From contig PMTB01000178.1 of assembly GCA_003167475.1 (NCBI GenBank), positions 1 to 5,664 of the forward strand: a stretch of 5,664 nt of DNA, read 5' to 3'. The position numbers were made by a program, and so were the translations under genes. Source of the stretch: a candidate division FCPU426 bacterium (GTDB lineage: Bacteria > Oederibacteriota > PGYV01 > Palsa-1178). Below the pieces are notes generated by a model. The model was not told where the DNA came from, did no database searches, and was given only the letters and a program-made list of their open reading frames with translations. Every line of letters begins with the position of its first letter. Positions within the stretch are counted from its first letter, which is position 1. Shown one piece after another: positions 1-4,327 of this stretch.

Positions 1-597
1 TGTGGGGGTAATGCTCGGCGTAACGGTCGGCGTCGGCGGCGTGCCTGTCATGGTAAGTGTGGCAGTAGGCGAAACCGTGTGCGTCTGCGACACGGTAAAT
101 GTAGGAGTGCCGGTGAAGGTCGGAGTGGCGCTAAAAGTCTGCGTTGGGGTCATTGTCCGCGTGAAGCTCGGGGTAGCGCTCAAAGTCCATGTATTAGTCG
201 GGCTCAGGGTCACGGTCAAAGTTCCGGACGCGGTCGGGGTGCCCGAGCATGTCGGCGTGCCTGTCATGGACCTTGTGGCTGTTCCGGTATGTGTTATTGT
301 GGCTGTAAAAGTGAGTGTTCCGGGCAATGTCCCTGTCAGCGTGGGCGTCGCGGTAATTGTAGGCGACGAACCGGGGCTGGACGTATATGTCGGTGTAAAA
401 CTACCTGTCGGAGTATATGACGGCGAAGCGGTCGGGGTGGCCGTATTTGTCTGCGTCAGGCTGGGGCTTGCCGTAAAAGTCGGAGTCCCTGTCTTTGACA
501 CTGTGAAAGTCGGCGTTTGCGGAGTTGATGACGGTGTGGAAGTATAGGTCCTTGTAATGGTTGGAGTAATGGTTGGAGTATTGGTCGGCGTCGGGTT
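1..597 (-). repeat. Thr/Pro/Ser-rich linker of the GH116 protein, continuing off window
   Basis: Residues 1155-1353 and beyond are almost entirely Thr, Pro and Ser with scattered Gly, Ala and Val, in irregular units such as TPTFT, SATPSFT and TGTPT. Thr occupies about every second position and its four codons are mixed, so the repeat is mainly at protein level. Such segments are flexible, often glycosylated spacers between domains of secreted enzymes. At 199 residues without an end it is much longer than the other linkers in this window, and it implies at least one more module or a cell-surface domain beyond the left edge. Confidence 0.85.
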
Positions 598-3500
598 GAG
601 CCTTACTATCTGTATGGCCTCTATGCTCGGGTTATCTGCCAGGCCCTGGGTAAAATCAATATTCAGCTGGCCGTCGTTTACATTCACGGTAAAGACCCTG
701 TCCACGGCATAGTCCGCCGCGCCCGCGCCCCCGTTTGCAGCCGCGAATATGTCAAAATTAGTAAGTACCTGCGTGCCTTCGAGCGCCACATTAAATTGCC
801 TGCCCCCTACCCCAGTGGCAACGCCTCCTCTTCCCGCAATTCCGTACCAGAGTTCCGCAAACCTCAGCGTCACCTGATACTGCCCGTTTGGTATGTCAAA
901 AGCGTATCCCAAAGTGGCGTTCCAACGCTCATTGTCAAAAAGCGTGTCATCAGTGGTGCCGCCTATAGCGTCAGCCACGGTATTGGCCGTCCCCGGTATG
1001 GTATAACCCCAGCTCCCGGCAACATATGCCTGGTCCGCAAGCCAGATATTTGACGCGCCGTCGGTGTATTGCAACCCCGCACAGTTCACGCGCAAAGTTG
1101 AGAAGACAGGCGTAAGGGTAACAGTCGGCGAAACAGTATACGTCGGCGTTATTGTCGGGCTGTAATACGGGGTATTGGTACGCGTGAATGTCACTGAATA
1201 ATACGGCGTGTTGGTTCCGGTCGGTGTGAAGCTCGGTGTCCGTGTGGGCGAACCGGCATAAGTTGACGTCCAAGTCGGCGTGCAAAGCACGCTCGCGTCA
1301 AGTATCTCTATGGCCGATATTTTCGGCGCGTCCGCTGTCCCGTTAGTGAATACTATGCTAAGGACGCCGTTCGCGACAGTTGTATTGAATACCTGGTCGG
1401 TGGCGGCAAACTCGCCCCCTGCCGCAGCTACACAGTCAAAATTCGTCATAACCTGAGTCCCCTCTATGGAGACGTTGAACATCCTCTGGCCAGGGTTGGC
1501 ATAGTAAATTTCAGCGAACTTAAGCCTTACCTTCCACGGCCCGTTGGGCACGGTAAACCTGTATTCGAGCCCGTTACCCCACCTGCCTGTCTGGTAGAGC
1601 ACATCGTCGTTTGTATTTGCAATCGGATTTGCCACCGGGTTTTCCGTTCCCGACCCTCCAAGGTATCCCCAGCCGCCGGCAACATAAGCCTGGTCCGCGG
1701 CCCAGCTTGCCCCGAGGGAATCTAGTACGGCCCCTGTTGTGTACCCGCAGTTGACCCTGCGGTATGATGAGGCACACTGGTTCATGGTGGGAGTCGGCGT
1801 GGGAGTATTTGTGAATGTTGCTGTGGGCGGAGGCGTGCATGTAAATGGGCTGCATAAATTAGGGAGCAGGTCAAACGCGCGCTTAACCCCCCAAACGGTC
1901 GTGCCCCTCATATAATAGAACGCTCTCGGAAGAGCCAGCCCCGTGGTCCAGGCTTCAGGCGTCCTGAACCAGAACTGGCCGGTGTTCCAAATGGTATTAT
2001 AAAGGCTCTGTCCGACGGCCCCGGCCTGAGCCGTCATGCCCTGCTCCACCATTCCTGAAACCGCTCCCCAGGAAGTGCCGACCCAGCATTCCTGTGTCTG
2101 GGAAGTTGAATTATCTATGGCTCCGGCCGCGGTAAAAACATTGCAGATGCCGTGCGTGCCGGAATCAAACAGGCTGAAATTATTGTCGTAAACTTTCTGC
2201 CACGCCGAGACCGCGTGCGCGTCGGAAACCACGCCGCCGAGCCCCAGTGCTTTTGAATACCACTGTCCGCATAACTGATCGCTCATTATCCTCGTTGGCG
2301 CGGTGGAGCCTGTATCGATCTTATAATAGCTGCCCGTCCATAACTCGGACTCGAAATTAGGCTGCGCCGTATTGAACCATGTCTGATAGGTCGCCGCGGT
2401 CGCCGCGTCACCCATCGCAAGCGCTATCTGCTGGGCCGCCTGGCACGCCGCCAGGAACAAGGAACCGCAGTATGCCGTCGTTCCCGTGAGCCCCATATCG
2501 TCATATGTCTGGTCTATACCCGCAGACTGCGGAAGACCGTCGGCCGCGCACTGGCTGTGCACTTTTGTCATGGCCGCCTTTACCGAGTTCCAGCAGTATG
2601 TAAGGAATGTCGAATCAGTGGAGCCGGTCAAAAGATAATCGCGGTAAACCATAAGGACAAACTTCGAGTTCAAATCCTTCCATGTCGTGGAATCGCGGTA
2701 AACGTAGGCGTTCCAGTGCTGGAAAACATTTGTAGGGTCCCCGAAGTCATGCGCGCATGTGCCGAGCGCCGCGGGCCTGTCCGCGCGGGCAGTGGAAATG
2801 GAGTCGGAGAACTGCCTTAAAGCCTGCTTGTCTATATTGGGCCAGTTGAGGAAAAGCGCCCACGAACCGTAAAAACGCACGTCCGAAGTGCCGTAGAATT
2901 CGTATATGTATGATTCCAGGTGTGAGAACATGTCTTCAGTGGGGTCATCAGCCTGCCCGGACGCGGCACCCGCTTCCCATATGGTGCCGCCGTCAAAATA
3001 AATATACAGTTCATTGAAGAGCATGGATTTGAGCCAGTCGGGATAATACGCGTTGGTGAGGATGGAATTCTGCCATGTGTCAATCTGCGATTCGTATGAC
3101 GCGTAATTCGTAAGCGCGTCCTGCGCTATCGCCCAGGAATTGTTGCCTGTCCTTGTCCAGTAGCGCGTGTATTCCCTGTACCATTTCGGTCCCGTGGATG
3201 GCTGGGCTATGGGTATGTCCCATGAAATGACGATCGGTATCTTGACCGAAGCGCCCGGCGCGAGCGTCACCTTGAAAGCTATGCCGCCTATGGTGTTGCT
3301 CCCGACCGTGTTTGAAAGCACGCCGTCGGCCGCAAAATCCGTGGTAATAGTTGCAAGCGAAGCCGCGGAAAGATAGGAGGTCGTAACCCCCGCCCCTCCG
3401 ACCGTGCCAAGGCAAAATTCCCCCTGGGATTTCAGCGTCGGGTTGGTGATGCCGCTTTTCAGAACAATACCCTGAAAATTCCCCGCGGTTACAGCCGCGG

Positions 3501-4059
3501 CCGAAGCACCGGAATAGTTATTCTGCCATGTGAGCATTATGGCCGCGTCCACGTTCCCGGATGTCGGATTGGAAAGTTCCCATTCATATATGCCCACCGG
3601 ATATGAAGTGCGCTGGTAATCGTTCGGTATTATCGGGGAGAATTGCGTTACTTTTGATTTTACCGTGAACTGGCTGCCGTAATAATCGACCCATGATTTC
3701 GGGAAAAGCGAATAATAACTTGCCTGTCCGCTGCCAAGTGTGGCCGCGTCAAGCTGCTTCATGGTCGCCGAACCGCTGGCCGGTTTTTGGTATAGGTAAA
3801 ATTTGCAGTTTGCGTCGTCGACAAAAGCGCTGCCGTCGTCGCTGCCCGCGGCTATATCAAGTCTGGTCTTGTAAAAATTTCCGTTGAGCCTCCATGTGAT
3901 CATACCCGAACCGAACCCGCCGATGGGTGCCCCGTCCTTATAACCGGCCGCGTTTATGTCGCGCGTCCATGCCTGCGAAGGGATAGATGTGGAAGCGGAA
4001 ACAAAAACCGGGAAAACAACGGCGGATATTGTGAGAAAAATCAATATTACTTTTTTCAA
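1..4059 (-). CDS. Secreted GH116-family glycosidase with tandem malectin domains and long Thr/Pro linker (3' end off window)
   Basis: The open frame runs 1353 codons from a TTG at 4059 to the window edge with no stop. TTG is chosen because an in-frame TAA lies at 4075-4077, no ATG lies between, and AGGAG sits 7 nt upstream. Residues 1-22 form a signal peptide (MKKVILIFL core, likely cut after VSA). Residues about 36-285 resemble the GH116 N-terminal beta-sandwich (GAPIGGFGSG at 43-52). Residues about 300-734 match the GH116 (GBA2/DUF608) catalytic region: PDWLKSMLFNELY at 340-352, DGGTIW at 356-361, candidate nucleophile E382 in HLES followed by SDVRFYGS, the acid/base motif DQTYD at 516-520, AYCGSLFLAA, and TPEAW around E702 with YMR at 716-718. 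Malectin-like domains follow at 766-921 and 989-1153, then Thr/Pro linker to the edge. Known GH116 enzymes are retaining beta-glucosidases, beta-xylosidases, glucosylceramidases or N-acetylglucosaminidases; the substrate here is not readable. Export and the neighbouring GH5 gene suggest extracellular beta-glucan oligosaccharides. The family call is firm and the substrate is inferred. Confidence 0.88.
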   Translation of the reverse strand, partial: MKKVILIFLTISAVVFPVFVSASTSIPSQAWTRDINAAGYKDGAPIGGFGSGMITWRLNGNFYKTRLDIAAGSDDGSAFVDDANCKFYLYQKPASGSATMKQLDAATLGSGQASYYSLFPKSWVDYYGSQFTVKSKVTQFSPIIPNDYQRTSYPVGIYEWELSNPTSGNVDAAIMLTWQNNYSGASAAAVTAGNFQGIVLKSGITNPTLKSQGEFCLGTVGGAGVTTSYLSAASLATITTDFAADGVLSNTVGSNTIGGIAFKVTLAPGASVKIPIVISWDIPIAQPSTGPKWYREYTRYWTRTGNNSWAIAQDALTNYASYESQIDTWQNSILTNAYYPDWLKSMLFNELYIYFDGGTIWEAGAASGQADDPTEDMFSHLESYIYEFYGTSDVRFYGSWALFLNWPNIDKQALRQFSDSISTARADRPAALGTCAHDFGDPTNVFQHWNAYVYRDSTTWKDLNSKFVLMVYRDYLLTGSTDSTFLTYCWNSVKAAMTKVHSQCAADGLPQSAGIDQTYDDMGLTGTTAYCGSLFLAACQAAQQIALAMGDAATAATYQTWFNTAQPNFESELWTGSYYKIDTGSTAPTRIMSDQLCGQWYSKALGLGGVVSDAHAVSAWQKVYDNNFSLFDSGTHGICNVFTAAGAIDNSTSQTQECWVGTSWGAVSGMVEQGMTAQAGAVGQSLYNTIWNTGQFWFRTPEAWTTGLALPRAFYYMRGTTVWGVKRAFDLLPNLCSPFTCTPPPTATFTNTPTPTPTMNQCASSYRRVNCGYTTGAVLDSLGASWAADQAYVAGGWGYLGGSGTENPVANPIANTNDDVLYQTGRWGNGLEYRFTVPNGPWKVRLKFAEIYYANPGQRMFNVSIEGTQVMTNFDCVAAAGGEFAATDQVFNTTVANGVLSIVFTNGTADAPKISAIEILDASVLCTPTWTSTYAGSPTRTPSFTPTGTNTPYYSVTFTRTNTPYYSPTITPTYTVSPTVTLTPVFSTLRVNCAGLQYTDGASNIWLADQAYVAGSWGYTIPGTANTVADAIGGTTDDTLFDNERWNATLGYAFDIPNGQYQVTLRFAELWYGIAGRGGVATGVGGRQFNVALEGTQVLTNFDIFAAANGGAGAADYAVDRVFTVNVNDGQLNIDFTQGLADNPSIEAIQIVRLNPTPTNTPTITPTITRTYTSTPSSTPQTPTFTVSKTGTPTFTASPSLTQTNTATPTASPSYTPTGSFTPTYTSSPGSSPTITATPTLTGTLPGTLTFTATITHTGTATRSMTGTPTCSGTPTASGTLTVTLSPTNTWTLSATPSFTRTMTPTQTFSATPTFTGTPTFTVSQTHTVSPTATLTMTGTPPTPTVTPSITPT
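554..577 (-). repeat. Two exact 12-bp tandem copies in the linker
   Basis: GTAATGGTTGGA (plus strand) occurs twice in tandem and is followed by a further partial GTA. On the coding strand it encodes a TPTI unit twice. It is a small slippage-type duplication at the start of the long Thr/Pro linker and shows how the linker may grow. Confidence 0.8.
601..1095 (-). other. Malectin-like domain 2 (CBM57-type)
   Basis: Residues about 989-1153 of the GH116 protein. It repeats the plan of domain 1: LRVNCAG, WLADQAYVAGSWGY, DDTLFDNERW, VTLRFAELWYG, RQFNVALEG, VLTNFDIFAA and IEAIQIVRL. Relative to domain 1 it carries a glycine-rich insertion (GIAGRGGVATGVGG) between the FAE strand and the QFNV strand. 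The nucleotide sequence at the ADQAYV block is still close to that of domain 1, pointing to internal duplication. Confidence 0.82.
1096..1296 (-). repeat. Thr/Pro linker between malectin domains
   Basis: Residues about 922-988. The segment contains TSTYAGSPTRTPSFTPTGT and two NTPYYS units about 14 residues apart encoded with different synonymous codons. The YAGSPT element resembles YAGTPT in the first linker of the GH5 protein, so the two genes share linker style. Confidence 0.75.
1297..1764 (-). other. Malectin-like domain 1 (CBM57-type)
   Basis: Residues about 766-921 of the GH116 protein. Visible hallmarks are YRRVNCG at the start, WAADQAYV with GGWGYLGG, a YQTGRWG segment, then VRLKFAEIYY, QRMFNVSIEG, VMTNFD and a closing ISAIEIL strand. 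Malectin domains bind glucose-containing disaccharides or oligosaccharides; in secreted bacterial glycosidases they are taken as binding modules. It probably anchors the catalytic domain near glucan substrate. It is flanked on both sides by Thr/Pro linkers. Confidence 0.82.
1858..3969 (-). other. GH116 N-terminal plus catalytic domain region
   Basis: This is the enzyme core of the left gene, residues about 31-734. The length, about 700 residues, fits bacterial GH116 enzymes once the signal peptide is removed. By analogy with GBA2-type enzymes the nucleophile should be E382, in the LE pair upstream of DVRFYGS, and the acid/base Asp lies in DQTYD at 516-520. The position usually occupied by Trp two residues after DQTYD is Met522 here. 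The conserved C-terminal substrate-binding segment is represented by TPEAW (E702), R712 and YMR (716-718). The boundary between the N-terminal beta-sandwich and the alpha-barrel, near residue 285-300, is approximate. Confidence 0.8.
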
Positions 4060-4072
4060 GTAGGCTCTCCTC
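4057..4072 (-). promoter_or_regulatory. Ribosome binding site setting the TTG start
   Basis: AGGAG at 4071-4067, within GAGGAGAG, lies 7 nt before TTG at 4059-4057. The strong Shine-Dalgarno match, correct spacing, and a classic signal peptide beginning at this codon together fix the rare start codon. Confidence 0.8.
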
Positions 4073-4111
4073 GGTTATTATGCTGTTTTTACGTAAATAT
4101 TAGACAATATT

Positions 4112-4146
4112 CCGTTAAAATAGTTCTTCCGTTAAGCGTTTAACGG
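4112..4146. promoter_or_regulatory. CCGTTAA inverted and direct repeats in the GH116 leader
   Basis: CCGTTAA at 4129-4135 and TTAACGG at 4140-4146 form an exact inverted repeat around GCGT. A third copy, CCGTTAA, lies at 4112-4118, 17 bp from the second. The cluster lies about 28-62 nt downstream of the proposed transcription start, so it could be a repressor operator or a small leader hairpin. Confidence 0.4.
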
Positions 4147-4180
4147 TCACCATTTCAAGGCGTAAAATAGCATTTCAATA

Positions 4181-4209
4181 ATTATAGGACATGAATTTAA
4201 GGAAATCAA
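4181..4209 (-). promoter_or_regulatory. Sigma70-type promoter for the GH116 gene
   Basis: The minus strand reads TTGATT (4209-4204), a 17-bp spacer, then a perfect TATAAT (4186-4181). Transcription would start near 4174, giving a leader of about 115 nt before the TTG start. The surrounding region is AT-rich compared with the genes. This suggests the GH116 gene can be expressed independently of the GH5 gene upstream. Confidence 0.6.
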
Positions 4210-4248
4210 CCGGTATTTTGCCTTTATTTCATTATTGTTTTGCGGTTA

Positions 4249-4262
4249 TTGAACGGGTTCAA
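4249..4262. promoter_or_regulatory. Palindrome TTGAAC-GG-GTTCAA upstream of the GH116 promoter, possible operator
   Basis: Two exact 6-bp arms around a 2-bp centre lie about 40 bp upstream of the proposed -35 box of the GH116 gene. The position suits an activator site. No regulator family can be named from the sequence. The GAAC and GTTC arms are closer together than in Gram-positive LexA boxes. Confidence 0.35.
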
Positions 4263-4284
4263 AATGATGTGAGTTTTTTTATTT

Positions 4285-4313
4285 TGTAAGGGCGCATTAT
4301 ATGCGCCCTTACA
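4285..4313 (-). terminator. Perfect 13-bp hairpin after the GH5 stop; non-canonical terminator or palindromic repeat
   Basis: TGTAAGGGCGCAT and its exact reverse complement are separated by the trinucleotide TAT. The hairpin begins 14 nt past the TAA of the GH5 gene, where a terminator is expected. In the coding direction the stem is followed by an A-rich stretch (AAATAAAAAAAC), not a U tract, so it is not a canonical intrinsic terminator. It may protect the mRNA 3' end or be a copy of a dispersed palindromic element. Confidence 0.5.
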
Positions 4314-4327
4314 CCACATTTCCGGCG

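Noticed and set aside
2..547. Plus-strand 181-codon open frame rich in Val and Gly
   Set aside because: It is the antisense reading of the Thr/Pro linker: reverse complements of Thr and Pro codons give the repetitive VGV pattern. It has no domain and lies opposite the continuous GH116 frame.
1..597. CRISPR array or tandem DNA repeat
   Set aside because: The periodicity is at amino-acid level with mixed synonymous codons; there are no regular identical repeats with spacers.
1574..1855. Minus-strand 93-codon frame inside the malectin region
   Set aside because: It is a shifted frame of the GH116 gene with His/Cys/Arg-rich noise; the malectin motifs are in the main frame.
2832..3415. Two minus-strand frames (2832-3083 and 3080-3415) across the catalytic region
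   Set aside because: Both are out of frame with the GH116 motifs, which read without interruption through this stretch. There is no frameshift.
4249..4262. LexA-type SOS box
   Set aside because: The Gram-positive LexA box has four bases between GAAC and GTTC; here there are two.
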